NCBI GenBank assembly: GCA_964601265.1
Contig: CAZRMT010000022.1
Coordinates: forward strand, 1-21,566
DNA from: UBA4675 sp964601265
GTDB lineage: Bacteria; Bacillota; Clostridia; Christensenellales; Borkfalkiaceae
DNA: 21,566 bases
Reading direction: 5' to 3'
The notes below the pieces were generated by a model. That model saw only the letters and a program-made list of their open reading frames with translations. It searched no databases and was not told the DNA's origin. Made by a program: the position numbers and the translations under genes. Every line of letters starts with the position of its first letter. Position 1 is the stretch's first letter. This document shows, in pieces, positions 1 to 7,665 of the stretch.

Positions 1-16
1 AGTCTTGCATAAATGC

Positions 17-55
17 GGATGAGATTCCCACGTCGCTACGCTCCTCTGAATGACA
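17..55 (+). repeat. Intergenic repeat, copy 1 (constant flanks, variable middle)
   Basis: The flanks GGATGAGATTCCCACGTCG and CTCCTCTGAATGACAG are identical to those at 18495-18542. The central part differs: CTACG here, a 5-bp hairpin there. A TATAGC follows a few bases later in both copies. It lies outside any gene, beyond the 3' end of the nitroreductase. It looks like a dispersed REP-type intergenic element. Confidence 0.75.
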
Positions 56-76
56 GCATATAGCCTCTTTCTTTCA

Positions 77-114
77 CGTCATTGCGAAGCCGTTGTAAAC
101 GGCTGTGGCAATCC
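77..114 (-). repeat. Intergenic repeat, copy 2 in inverse orientation, with a 7-bp hairpin core
   Basis: Read on the minus strand it runs from GGATTGCCAC to TCGCAATGACG, the same kind of flanks as the copy at 17-55. The core is a perfect hairpin, AGCCGTT-GTA-AACGGCT on the plus strand (88-94 with 98-104). Its stem sequence is unrelated to the cores of the other copies, although the pairing is perfect. Confidence 0.65.
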
Positions 115-180
115 TTTCATTATGTGCTGTACACTTCATACTACCACAATAACAGTTATAAAAATTGTATATCCGCAATT

Positions 181-229
181 CTTCACTTTTCACTCTTCAC
201 TATTACTTTGCAACGCTAAAAGCGTTGCA
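181..229. repeat. CTTCAC-rich stretch ending in a 9-bp hairpin, downstream of the nitroreductase
   Basis: The short words CTTCACTTTTCAC and TCTTCAC repeat at 181-200. They are followed by the perfect hairpin TGCAACGCT-AAA-AGCGTTGCA (209-217 with 221-229). The hairpin sits 7 bases past the nitroreductase stop codon on the minus strand, so it may form at that mRNA's 3' end. It has no T-run on that strand and is not a canonical terminator. The TTCAC words match the linker of the hairpin array at 18567-18731. Confidence 0.55.
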
Positions 230-235
230 TATTTA

Positions 236-892
236 CTATTCCCAAGAAAAATTTTCTTTCCCTGCGCCTAGCTCGAAATGATATTTTACTATGCCTAAAT
301 CTATCTTAGTATAAAATCCAGCCTTTGCTTTTGCTTTTACAACATCGCTTTCTACGGAAAAATAAAACTTTTGTTGATTCATTGCGGTGGGCGCAAGTAG
401 GGCGCACTCAACGCCCTTTATGAACCACTCGGGGGCGTTTTCGATATTAGAAACCTTTTCAATCGGCTTAATTTTATGCGTTGCTCCCTTGTTTTCTCCG
501 TAGCCGAACGCTAAAACGCAATACACCTTTTCGCCTCTTTTAAGCGTAAACGCCGTTTTTACCTTTTTGTAGGTTAAGGCAACCCAACAAGAATTTAAAC
601 CTAAACTCTGCATAAAAAGAACCAGCCTTTCGCCGTAATACCCGATTTGCTCGTCCTTGCCCTTTTCGCCCGCAAGCACGATATAGTTTTTTACTCCGCT
701 AAACTTTCCGTACCTCGCCATAAAACAGTCGAAAGCCTTTTCTTCGTCGAACACGGCTTGTATATTAAGTCCACCCTCTTTGTTACACTTTTTGATTTTC
801 TCGACTAAATTAGCCCTTATTTCCTCGCTAATCGACTTATCGACGTACTTTCTTACAGAACGTCTTTCTTTAACAGCTTGCATTAAATCCAT
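236..892 (-). CDS. Nitroreductase-family flavoprotein (TM1586-like)
   Basis: A 218-residue protein that starts with the usual nitroreductase N-terminus (DLMQAVKERRSVRKY, residues 2-16), where the Arg and Ser residues normally contact FMN phosphate. The C-terminal part has APEWFIKGVECALLAPTAMNQQ-type sequence (about 155-173), typical of the putative TM nitroreductase subfamily, in which two half-domains are fused in one chain. The expected role is an FMN- and NAD(P)H-dependent oxidoreductase in the cytoplasm; the substrate cannot be told. GGAGAG lies just upstream of the ATG. It follows a marR gene on the same strand after a 74-base gap that holds a hairpin and a palindrome like the marR operator, so it may be controlled by that regulator. 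Confidence 0.85.
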   Translation of the reverse strand: MDLMQAVKERRSVRKYVDKSISEEIRANLVEKIKKCNKEGGLNIQAVFDEEKAFDCFMARYGKFSGVKNYIVLAGEKGKDEQIGYYGERLVLFMQSLGLNSCWVALTYKKVKTAFTLKRGEKVYCVLAFGYGENKGATHKIKPIEKVSNIENAPEWFIKGVECALLAPTAMNQQKFYFSVESDVVKAKAKAGFYTKIDLGIVKYHFELGAGKENFSWE

Positions 893-917
893 TTTACTCT
901 CCTTTACGCAAAATTAA

Positions 918-930
918 CTAATAGCGTTAG
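918..930 (-). promoter_or_regulatory. Putative second MarR operator, upstream of the nitroreductase
   Basis: On the minus strand this is CTAACGCTATTAG. It matches the marR operator (CTAACAGTGTTAG) at 10 of 13 positions, including both outer CTAA/TTAG arms. It lies 3 bases downstream of a possible -10 (TATAAA, 934-939 on the minus strand), nearly the same geometry as at marR. No good -35 is visible. Confidence 0.45.
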
Positions 931-947
931 ATATTTATATTAAGATA

Positions 948-968
948 AAAGCAGAGTATCTCTGCTTT
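948..968 (-). terminator. Hairpin at the 3' end of marR, possible weak terminator
   Basis: A perfect 9-bp stem, AAAGCAGAG-TAT-CTCTGCTTT, overlaps the marR stop codon. On the minus strand it is followed by TATCTTA, so the U-run is short (TTTT counting the stem end). It could partly separate marR from the nitroreductase. Confidence 0.5.
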
Positions 969-1371
969 AACCTAACAATTTTTTAAGAAGCTCGAAAAAG
1001 TGAACGATTTCCTCTTCCGACAAGTTATCAAAAGCCTTTTTTAGAGTTTTGACGATATGACTTTCCCTCTCTTCAAGCGCTTTTTCACCCGAGGAAGTAA
1101 GCTTAATTAAAACCTTTCTTCCGTCGGTTTTTTCGCTTATCCGCTCGATAAAGCCCTTTTCTTCAAGCGTGTTTAAAGCTTTTGCAATTCTCGCCGTGGA
1201 CACGCCCGTTTCACGAGCTAAATCCCCCGAACAAACGCAAGGATTATCCCTAACGATACGAAGTATAACGAATATCCCTTTATACCCTTCTTCTATCATA
1301 TCCACGAAAGTTTTCCAATTTTTTAACCGAAAAACCCGTTGCATATTGTCCTTTATAGTACGGGCGTCCAT
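967..1371 (-). CDS. MarR-family transcriptional regulator
   Basis: A 134-residue winged-helix protein. Residues about 40-85 (DNPCVCSGDLARETGVSTAR, then ALNTLEEKGFIER) form the recognition helix, and the following KTDGRKVLIKLT is the wing; both are typical of MarR. I start it at the ATG at 1371 because GGAGG sits 5 bases upstream. An in-frame GTG at 1392 would add seven residues but lies inside the operator and at the expected transcript start. Cys45 and Cys47, at the start of the DNA-binding region, could be redox-sensing; that is inference. A consensus promoter and a palindrome directly upstream suggest autorepression. The nitroreductase follows and is the likely target. The ligand is unknown. 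Confidence 0.88.
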   Translation of the reverse strand: MDARTIKDNMQRVFRLKNWKTFVDMIEEGYKGIFVILRIVRDNPCVCSGDLARETGVSTARIAKALNTLEEKGFIERISEKTDGRKVLIKLTSSGEKALEERESHIVKTLKKAFDNLSEEEIVHFFELLKKLLG

Positions 1372-1385
1372 TTTTCCTCCGATTG

Positions 1386-1398
1386 CTAACACTGTTAG
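1386..1398 (-). promoter_or_regulatory. Putative MarR operator (autoregulatory)
   Basis: CTAACACTGTTAG is a perfect 6+1+6 palindrome. Dyad symmetry continues outward on both sides with a single mismatch. It begins 2 bases downstream of the marR -10 and covers the expected transcript start, an ideal position for repression. The size and TTAG/CTAA arms are typical of MarR-type sites. Confidence 0.7.
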
Positions 1399-1400
1399 TA

Positions 1401-1429
1401 ATTATACCCCCGACAAAAAAAATTGTCAA
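1401..1429 (-). promoter_or_regulatory. Consensus sigma-A promoter of marR
   Basis: TTGACA (1424-1429) and TATAAT (1401-1406), read on the minus strand, are both perfect and are separated by 17 bases. The MarR palindrome follows immediately. The promoter lies in the 85-base gap after the TIGR03943-fusion gene, so marR and the nitroreductase form a unit separate from the long gene run upstream. Confidence 0.85.
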
Positions 1430-1456
1430 TACTTTTATTAAATTATAAACCTTGTC

Positions 1457-2392
1457 TTAATAAAAAGTGGCGACGGAGTTTTCGGGTTCGGAAGTTTCTT
1501 CACTCTTTTCAAGCTTTAACACGGGTCCGAATCCTTTATACATTTTATTTTTTTCAAACACGATTTTAGCCGTGATTTTATAGTATTTTTTATCCGAAAG
1601 CAGGCTAGAAGAATACAACACCAAGGGCGTGTACTTTATATCCGCTTCGCAACAAGTCATAACGTATCTGCCTAAAAGGTAGTTTTCTTCGGGCATTTTT
1701 TTAGATTTTGCTATAAGCCCCGTAAGCTCGACTTTTTTGCCGTCGTACTTTTTGCCGTCCTCGGCTAAATCTCTATAAAAATAGGCGTAGTCTTTATCTT
1801 CTACCTTGATAATTTCCGCGTTTATATCGTACGGAAGCGGGTCCTCTATATCGTCACGCTCCACAACTCCGTCAACGCTTTCGTATAAAATATCCGTTTG
1901 CCTTGTAATTCCGCGTACCGTTTTATGGAACAACTCTTTATCCATAGTGGAATTAAAACGATTAAACACCACTAAATCGGTAATAGAAATTTTTTCAAAC
2001 ACTAGCTGACGCATATTGCGGTTGTAACTTACGAAAGTTCTTGCGTCGAAAAAGGTCATTATCTGGTTTAACACCCAATTTTCGGGAAAAGCGGAAAAAA
2101 GAGCGTCGTTCGTCCACATACCGTTATACTCGATTATTATATTGTCGGGCTTAAACGACTTGGTAAGCTCGGTAAACTTTTCTTGCGTTAGCTCCTCCTC
2201 GTCCTCGAAATAAACTATTTTACTTTCCTTTACTTCGAATTTTTCCTCGTCGTACCCTTCTTCTCCCTCTTCGCAAACGATTAAAAGCGTTTTTTCGTCT
2301 TTACCGAACCTCTCGTCTTGCAAGGTTTCTTGTATAAATTTAGTTTTTCCGCAACCTAAAAATCCGTTAAACAAATATACGGGAATATTCAT
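1457..2392 (-). CDS. G3E (CobW/COG0523-like) GTPase fused to a TIGR03943/DUF1980-like C-terminal domain
   Basis: 311 residues. The N-terminal half is a P-loop GTPase: Walker A GFLGCGKTK (10-18) and a Walker B-type EYNG (88-91). The CxCC metal motif of COG0523 proteins is absent, and NRFN (144-147) stands where NKxD is expected. The C-terminal part (about 200-297) has a conserved GRYVMTCCEAD stretch (241-251), which I recognise from the YcgQ/TIGR03943 family. That family is normally a separate protein working with a YcgR-type permease and linked to zinc response in Bacillus. The start has AAAGGAGA upstream, 13 bases after the preceding His-rich GTPase gene. The likely role is metal handling with its neighbour, but no permease is nearby. 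The domain assignment is from memory and should be confirmed. Confidence 0.78.
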   Translation of the reverse strand: MNIPVYLFNGFLGCGKTKFIQETLQDERFGKDEKTLLIVCEEGEEGYDEEKFEVKESKIVYFEDEEELTQEKFTELTKSFKPDNIIIEYNGMWTNDALFSAFPENWVLNQIMTFFDARTFVSYNRNMRQLVFEKISITDLVVFNRFNSTMDKELFHKTVRGITRQTDILYESVDGVVERDDIEDPLPYDINAEIIKVEDKDYAYFYRDLAEDGKKYDGKKVELTGLIAKSKKMPEENYLLGRYVMTCCEADIKYTPLVLYSSSLLSDKKYYKITAKIVFEKNKMYKGFGPVLKLEKSEETSEPENSVATFY

Positions 2393-2404
2393 AATTATCT
2401 CCTT

Positions 2405-3496
2405 TTAAAGTCTGAAAAGTTCCGCTATTTTATCTTCGTCAAGTCCGCTACCTATTACGCAAATTTTACCCGTAGCGTCAGGCGTAGAAAAACGAACGTC
2501 GACATCCCCCGGTGTGTAGTCGAAGTGTATCCACCTTCCGTCAACGCTTTCCACTATCCCCTTGGAACGAAGAACGGTACCCACTGCCATTTCGTCGAAT
2601 GCGTTTAAAATATCGGTAATTTCTTGCTCGGTGTACTTGTTAGCCGTTTCTTTTCCGAAAGAAGTAAACACTTCGTCCGCGTGGTGATGTCCGCAACCGC
2701 AAGAACATTCTTCGCCGTGTTCGTGGTGGTGTTCGTGTTCGTGGTCGTGGTGACAACATTCGCCGTCGTGGTGGTGTTCGTGGTCGTGGTCGTGGTGACA
2801 GCACTCGCCGTCGTGATGATGCTCGTGTTCGTGGTTGTGATGACAACATTCGCCGTCGTGGTGGTGCTCGCTTTCTTCCTTGATAAGTTGGTCTATAATT
2901 TCGTCAACGGTGTTTTTACCTTTTAAAGTTTCCAAAATTTCAACGCCAGAAAGCTTGTCCCAGTCGGTGGTGATAAGCGTTGCGCTCATATTCAAATCTC
3001 TCACGATATCCATTGCGGTATTTACTATCTTTTCGCTTTTGCCCGCCGTGTGCGACAAAATAACGGTGTCGGCGTACTGTATCTGATTTTTGAAAAACTC
3101 GCCGAAGTTTTTAGCGTAAATTTTAGCCTTGCCTGCGTCTACCACGGTAACGGAAGTCATATCCGCATCGGGAACGGCTTCTTTAACAGCCTTTATAATA
3201 TCCGATAATTTTCCTACTCCCGAGGGTTCTATCAAAAGCAAATCGGGGGTGTAATCCGTAATAACCTTGTTTAAAGCTTTTGTAAAGTCTCCTACCAAAC
3301 TGCAACAGATACAGCCCGAATTTATTTCGTTTATCGTTATTCCGCATTCCTTTAAAAATCCGCCGTCAACGCCGATTTCGCCGAATTCGTTTTCGATTAA
3401 AACGGCTTTTTCGCCCTTTAAAGCCTCTTTTATCAACTTTTTAATCAAAGTGGTTTTTCCCGCTCCTAAAAAACCCGAAAAAATTATAGTTTTCAT
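2405..3496 (-). CDS. G3E-family (COG0523) GTPase with long His/Cys-rich metal-binding loop, putative zinc chaperone
   Basis: 363 residues. Walker A GFLGAGKTT (8-16), ENEFGE (35-40), the CxCC metal motif GCICC (61-65) and EPSG (90-93) define a COG0523 metallochaperone GTPase. The usual NKxD guanine motif is replaced by SHTA (148-151), as in some clostridial relatives. Residues 211-255 are three 15-residue repeats (HHHDGECCHH followed by N/D-H-E/D-H-E), then HHHEHGEECSCGCGHHH to residue 272. This is a large metal-binding insert before the C-terminal CobW-C domain (about 275-363). Such loops bind zinc or nickel; zinc is the likeliest by family. AAAGGAGA precedes the ATG. It lies 12 bases after the ABC exporter gene and 12 before the fusion GTPase, so all are probably co-transcribed. 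Confidence 0.87.
   Translation of the reverse strand: MKTIIFSGFLGAGKTTLIKKLIKEALKGEKAVLIENEFGEIGVDGGFLKECGITINEINSGCICCSLVGDFTKALNKVITDYTPDLLLIEPSGVGKLSDIIKAVKEAVPDADMTSVTVVDAGKAKIYAKNFGEFFKNQIQYADTVILSHTAGKSEKIVNTAMDIVRDLNMSATLITTDWDKLSGVEILETLKGKNTVDEIIDQLIKEESEHHHDGECCHHNHEHEHHHDGECCHHDHDHEHHHDGECCHHDHEHEHHHEHGEECSCGCGHHHADEVFTSFGKETANKYTEQEITDILNAFDEMAVGTVLRSKGIVESVDGRWIHFDYTPGDVDVRFSTPDATGKICVIGSGLDEDKIAELFRL
2681..2866 (-). repeat. In-frame tandem repeat (3 x 45 bp plus a degenerate tail) coding the His-rich loop
   Basis: Three 45-bp units (2732-2866) encode the 15-residue HHHDGECCHH-type repeats, and a shorter His/Cys-rich tail continues to 2681. Units differ by a few substitutions (Asn/Asp, Glu/Asp). 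Repeat number may vary between strains. Confidence 0.85.
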
Positions 3497-3508
3497 ACTT
3501 AATCTCCT

Positions 3509-5251
3509 TTAACCGTCGAACTGACTGTTATATAAATTATAATAAAATCCTTTTTTAGCTAAAAGCTCCTCGTGTGAGCCTTGTTCTATCACGTCGCCTT
3601 TGTTCATAACCAAAATAACGTCTGCGTTTTTAATGGTTGCAAGTCTATGGGCGACCGTAAACACCGTTTTACCCTCGGTGAGTTTGTCTATCGCCTTTTG
3701 TATTTTGCGTTCCGTCCTAAAATCTATGGAAGAAGTCGCTTCGTCCAAAATTAAAACGGAAGGGGATAAAAGCATAATTCTCGCTATCGACAATAATTGT
3801 TTTTCGCCTTGCGAAAGCCCGTAGTTTTCGCTTATTACCGTATCGTAACCGAAAGGCATTTTTTCGATAAACCCGTCCGCAAAAGCGTTTTCGCACGCTT
3901 TTATCACTTCTTCCCTCGTGGCGCCTTTTTTGCCTAGTTTTACGTTGTCTTCAACCGTTCCCGTAAAAATAAAACAGTCTTGCAAAACCATACCGATATT
4001 TTTGCGTAAAGCTTGCCTTGTAAACTCCGCAACGTTTTCTCCGTCGAAAAGTATTTCGCCTTGTTGCGGTTCGTAAAAACGCACTATCAAGTTAATAAGC
4101 GTGGTTTTCCCGCAACCCGTGGGACCCACTATCGCCACTTTTTGCCCGCTTTTAACGGATAAGTTCATATCCGACAATAATTTTTTGTCGGGCGAATAGG
4201 AAAAATGCACGCCTTTAAAATCGACGTTACCGCTGAAATCCGCTTGGTCTTTTCCTTTCTCGACTTCCTCTTCTTCGGACAAAAGCTCTAAAATTCTGTC
4301 TGCGCCGACTACGGAATATTTAAGCTCGGTAAGCACGCCCGAAATTTCGTTAAAGGGCTTGGCGTACGAGTTTGCGTAGCTTAAAAATATAAACAAATCG
4401 CCCACCGTAAGACCTTTTCCGCCCGTTATTAAAAAAGCTCCCGCAAGACACACAAGGGCGTAAATTATATTGTATACGAACCTCGTGGTAGGATTCACCA
4501 TAGACGAAATAAAAGTAGACTTTAAAGAAGCAACTCTATTTTTTTCGTTTATCCTTTCAAACTCGTCTAAAACGTTTTGCTCTCTGTTAAACACTTTTAC
4601 GGTTTTTTGATTGGCTACCGTTTCGTTGATAAAGGCGACTTGCTCGGCGTTGGTTTTTGCCCTTTCCTTAAAATATGCCGTGGATTTTTTGGATATGAGT
4701 TTTGCGAAAAACACGCTTAACGGCGTTATGCACAAAATCAAAAGCGTAACGTACGGAACGCCCGATATCGGAATTTCTTTAAAAAGCATTACGGCTATTA
4801 TCCCGATTACCGTTATAACGCCGGTAAAGAGTTGTTCGAAAGTCATTAAAAGTCCTTCTCCCACTCTGTCGGCGTCGGACATAATTCTCGCAAGCGTATC
4901 GCCCGAAGAACGTTCGTCCATATATTTTACGGGAAGGCGTTGCAACTTTTCGAAACTTTTCTTTCTTAAATCCCTTACTATCGAATAGGCGGTTTTGTTG
5001 TTTATTAAATTCATCAGCCGTTGAACGACGAACGCAATTAGCACGAGTACCGCTTCTATCACGCTTAACAAAGCCATCTTTTTAAAGTCGACGGAATTTT
5101 TACCGACTATTAAATTTATGGTTTCCCCGAACAGTACGGGTAGCGCAAGCGAGCAAGCAACGAATATTAAAGCAAGCAAGCTTACCGCTATAAAACTCTT
5201 TTTGTACGGTTTACTTATTTTAATTAAAGAGGAAAAAGAAGATTTTTTCAT
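3509..5251 (-). CDS. ABC exporter half-transporter, catalytically complete subunit (TM288/BmrD-like)
   Basis: 580 residues, with six TM helices in about 15-310 followed by an ATPase domain. Walker A GPTGCGKT (376-383), Walker B with catalytic Glu (LILDE, Glu504) and the H-loop His (His535 in TVAHRL) are all intact. The signature motif is LSQGE (479-483) rather than LSGGQ. Together with the partner encoded just upstream, this matches the heterodimeric exporter pattern: one good ATP site (this Walker A/B with the partner's FSGGQ) and one degenerate site. The start codon overlaps the partner's stop (ATGA) and has a strong AAAGGAGG. The likely role is efflux of drugs, lipids or peptides across the membrane; the substrate is unknown. 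Confidence 0.9.
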   Translation of the reverse strand: MKKSSFSSLIKISKPYKKSFIAVSLLALIFVACSLALPVLFGETINLIVGKNSVDFKKMALLSVIEAVLVLIAFVVQRLMNLINNKTAYSIVRDLRKKSFEKLQRLPVKYMDERSSGDTLARIMSDADRVGEGLLMTFEQLFTGVITVIGIIAVMLFKEIPISGVPYVTLLILCITPLSVFFAKLISKKSTAYFKERAKTNAEQVAFINETVANQKTVKVFNREQNVLDEFERINEKNRVASLKSTFISSMVNPTTRFVYNIIYALVCLAGAFLITGGKGLTVGDLFIFLSYANSYAKPFNEISGVLTELKYSVVGADRILELLSEEEEVEKGKDQADFSGNVDFKGVHFSYSPDKKLLSDMNLSVKSGQKVAIVGPTGCGKTTLINLIVRFYEPQQGEILFDGENVAEFTRQALRKNIGMVLQDCFIFTGTVEDNVKLGKKGATREEVIKACENAFADGFIEKMPFGYDTVISENYGLSQGEKQLLSIARIMLLSPSVLILDEATSSIDFRTERKIQKAIDKLTEGKTVFTVAHRLATIKNADVILVMNKGDVIEQGSHEELLAKKGFYYNLYNSQFDG

Positions 5252-6948
5252 TGTTCTCCTCCTTTGGTATAAGTAATTTCTTTAAAGGTCGGGCTAATCT
5301 TTTCAAGGGTGGGCATATCGCCGACGGCTTCTATTTCGCCCTTTTCCATAACGACTATTTTATCCGCCCCTTTAAAGGAAGATATTCTTTGCGAAATTAT
5401 TATCGCCGTTTGCCCGTAGCTTTCCAAATTTTTTATGATACTCGCTTCCGTGGCGAAGTCCAAAGCCGAAAAACTGTCGTCGAAAATTATTATCGGCGAG
5501 CGTTTTATTAAGGCTCTTGCTATCGTCAGCCTTTGTCTTTGTCCGCCCGAAAAGTTGCGTCCGCCCTCTTCGACGGTGGCGTCAAGTCCGCCCTTTTCCA
5601 TAATAAAGTCGTATGCCTCGGCGTCCTTTAACGCTTTTATCATATCGCTTTCGGTTGCCTTTTCATAGCCCCACGAAAGATTGCTTTTTACCGTACCTTT
5701 AAACAGCACCGCCTTTTGCGGTACGACGGACACCATACTCCTTACCTCTTCGTCCGAATAGGAATTTATATCTTTGCCCGCTAAAAACAGCTTTCCGTCG
5801 TTAACGGAATACGCCTTGTATATAAGCGAAGCAAGGGTGCTTTTACCCGAACCCGTAGAACCTATTATTCCCGTTTTTTCGCCTTTTTCTATCTTTAAAG
5901 TAACGTTTTTTAGTACGTCTTTTCCGTCGGAATAGGAAAAACTTAAATCGTTAAAGAATATATAGGGCAGTTTTTCGTCGGATAAAGAGAATTTTACTTC
6001 GGAATAACTTTCACAGGACAAAACGCCGACTACTCTTTGATAAGAAGCTATCATCTTGGAAAAATTGACGGTCAGGTTTGCCATTTTTACAAGCTCGACG
6101 AGTATTTGCGTCATATAGTTGTAAAGAGCAACCACCAAACCTTGCGTTAACGCCCCGTGATAAACCCGTATCGCTCCCGAATAAATCAGTATTATTATCG
6201 ACACGTTGACTATGGCGAAGGTGAGCGGATTTAAAAAGGACACGAAGTTTGCCGATTTTATGCTTTCGTCGTTGTGTTTTTCGTTGGAAGCGTTAAAGCA
6301 AGCGACTTGCTCGTTTTGCAAGGAAAAAGCCTTTACCTCTCTTACTCCGTTTAAGTTTTCACGCACGTTAAGCATAACCTTGTCTGCGCTACGGCGAGAA
6401 ACGGAAAACTTTTTAACGCCCTTAAACATTATTAAAAACACGAGCGGAACCAACACGGCAAGCATTGCGATAAACACGAGCGACGCCTTTACGTCCACGA
6501 AAAGAGCGAATATCACTGCGCCGAACGCCACTAACGGCGAGCGAAGAAGTAGCCTTAAACCCATATTTATTCCGTTTTGTATGGTGGTTACGTCCTCGTT
6601 TAAAGTGTTTATGAGTTCGTTTGCTCCCCTTTTATCCAGCTCGGAAAAAGAAAACGTTTGTATTTTTTGCATTAAGGAAGAACGCATATTTTTTGCGTAA
6701 CCCGTTGCGCCTACCGCAGAAAAATATTGAGCCACGGTTGCCGACAACAGCCCCATCGCCCCGAGTCCCACTAGAACAAGACACATTTTGACAACGTACC
6801 CCGTTTGGTTATACGCTATTCCGTTATCTATAATTTTTGCCACTATTAAAGGTACTATTAACTCGTTTAACGCCTCTAACAATTTAAAAAGAGGCGCTAA
6901 AACGGTTTGACAACAATAACCTTTAAAAAAAGAAAAAAATCTTTTCAT
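5248..6948 (-). CDS. ABC exporter half-transporter, degenerate-site subunit (TM287/BmrC-like)
   Basis: 566 residues, with membrane domain (about 15-300) and ATPase domain. Walker A GSTGSGKS (363-370) and signature FSGGQ (466-470) are canonical. The catalytic Glu after Walker B is Asp (FDD, Asp491) and the H-loop His is Gln (Gln520 in IISQR). These are the two hallmark losses of the degenerate ATP site in heterodimeric exporters, and the partner (3509-5251) has the matching changed signature. The gene starts 2 bases after the SDR stop codon (TAATAATG) with only a poor ribosome site, so it is probably translated by coupling. Function is the same exporter. Confidence 0.9.
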   Translation of the reverse strand: MKRFFSFFKGYCCQTVLAPLFKLLEALNELIVPLIVAKIIDNGIAYNQTGYVVKMCLVLVGLGAMGLLSATVAQYFSAVGATGYAKNMRSSLMQKIQTFSFSELDKRGANELINTLNEDVTTIQNGINMGLRLLLRSPLVAFGAVIFALFVDVKASLVFIAMLAVLVPLVFLIMFKGVKKFSVSRRSADKVMLNVRENLNGVREVKAFSLQNEQVACFNASNEKHNDESIKSANFVSFLNPLTFAIVNVSIIILIYSGAIRVYHGALTQGLVVALYNYMTQILVELVKMANLTVNFSKMIASYQRVVGVLSCESYSEVKFSLSDEKLPYIFFNDLSFSYSDGKDVLKNVTLKIEKGEKTGIIGSTGSGKSTLASLIYKAYSVNDGKLFLAGKDINSYSDEEVRSMVSVVPQKAVLFKGTVKSNLSWGYEKATESDMIKALKDAEAYDFIMEKGGLDATVEEGGRNFSGGQRQRLTIARALIKRSPIIIFDDSFSALDFATEASIIKNLESYGQTAIIISQRISSFKGADKIVVMEKGEIEAVGDMPTLEKISPTFKEITYTKGGEQ

Positions 6949-6950
6949 TA

Positions 6951-7652
6951 TTATTTCGTTCCGAATAGTTTTATTATTTTTCCCGTTCCCTTACCTTTAA
7001 CCGTTTTTAAACAACGCTCCGCGACTTCTTCGGGCGAGACCAATCTCGAAAACCCGTTGTCGTCTAAAAAGTCGGCTATTTCCTCTTGCGTAAGCCCTTT
7101 GTTCATAGGCGTATCGACAAAACCCAAGGCTATGGCGTTGACTTTTATCGGCGTAAAGCTTAACTCGTCCGATAAAGACTTCGTAAACATATTTATCGCC
7201 CCCTTGGAAGCGGAATACAACACTTCGCAAGAGGCTGGTCTTTCGCCCCAAACGGAAGATATATTTATTATATCCCCTTTTTCGCAAAAAAGCATATCGG
7301 AAATTACTTCTTTACTAAATAAAAACGCTCCTTTTACGTTGGCGGAAAAAATATCGTCGAAATCTTGCCCCGTGCAATCTTGCAAGCACGCCCTTTTGGT
7401 TATGCCCGCCGAATTTATCAAACACGTTATTCTTCCGAAATCACGCCTTATCTCTTCTATCGCCTTTTTTACGCTTTTTTCGTCGCCTACGTCCGCATAG
7501 TACGCCTTTACGCCTATCTTTTCGGCTAAATTCGTAGCTTTTTCTTTATTGGTTTTGTAAATAACGGCAACGGAGTATCCTTCCTTTTTAAAAAGCTCGG
7601 CTATCGCCGAACCTATCGCTCCGCTACCGCCCGTTATAACTACCGTATTCAT
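6951..7652 (-). CDS. Short-chain dehydrogenase/reductase (FabG-like)
   Basis: 233 residues, full SDR length. The NAD(P)-binding TGGSGAIG is at 7-14, Asp54 and NSAG (80-83) follow, and the catalytic tetrad is Asn105, Ser133, Tyr146 and Lys150 (YSASK). It is a classical SDR, most similar in motif layout to 3-oxoacyl-ACP reductase FabG. The lack of other fatty-acid genes nearby means the substrate is open, so I give no gene symbol. There is no recognisable Shine-Dalgarno before the ATG; instead a hairpin (7666-7689) fills the 45-base gap after efp. It is directly followed by the ABC exporter pair. Confidence 0.85.
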   Translation of the reverse strand: MNTVVITGGSGAIGSAIAELFKKEGYSVAVIYKTNKEKATNLAEKIGVKAYYADVGDEKSVKKAIEEIRRDFGRITCLINSAGITKRACLQDCTGQDFDDIFSANVKGAFLFSKEVISDMLFCEKGDIINISSVWGERPASCEVLYSASKGAINMFTKSLSDELSFTPIKVNAIALGFVDTPMNKGLTQEEIADFLDDNGFSRLVSPEEVAERCLKTVKGKGTGKIIKLFGTK

Positions 7653-7665
7653 AATCTTATAATTT

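Noticed and set aside
50..271. 73-codon plus-strand ORF at the left end
   Set aside because: It runs through the inverted repeats and into the nitroreductase 3' end, and has no ribosome site.
1372..1392. Seven-residue N-terminal extension of MarR from a GTG
   Set aside because: The GTG lies in the operator at the expected transcript start, whereas the internal ATG has a perfect GGAGG at the right distance.
2624..2926. Valine-rich ORF on the plus strand and Arg-rich ORF on the minus strand over the His-rich repeat
   Set aside because: They are shadow frames created by the CAC/GTG-rich 45-bp repeat in the G3E gene; there is no ribosome site or family resemblance.
7653..7662. Leaderless promoter for the SDR gene
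   Set aside because: A TATAAG/TTATAA box is present but lies only 3-4 bases from the ATG, with no acceptable -35.
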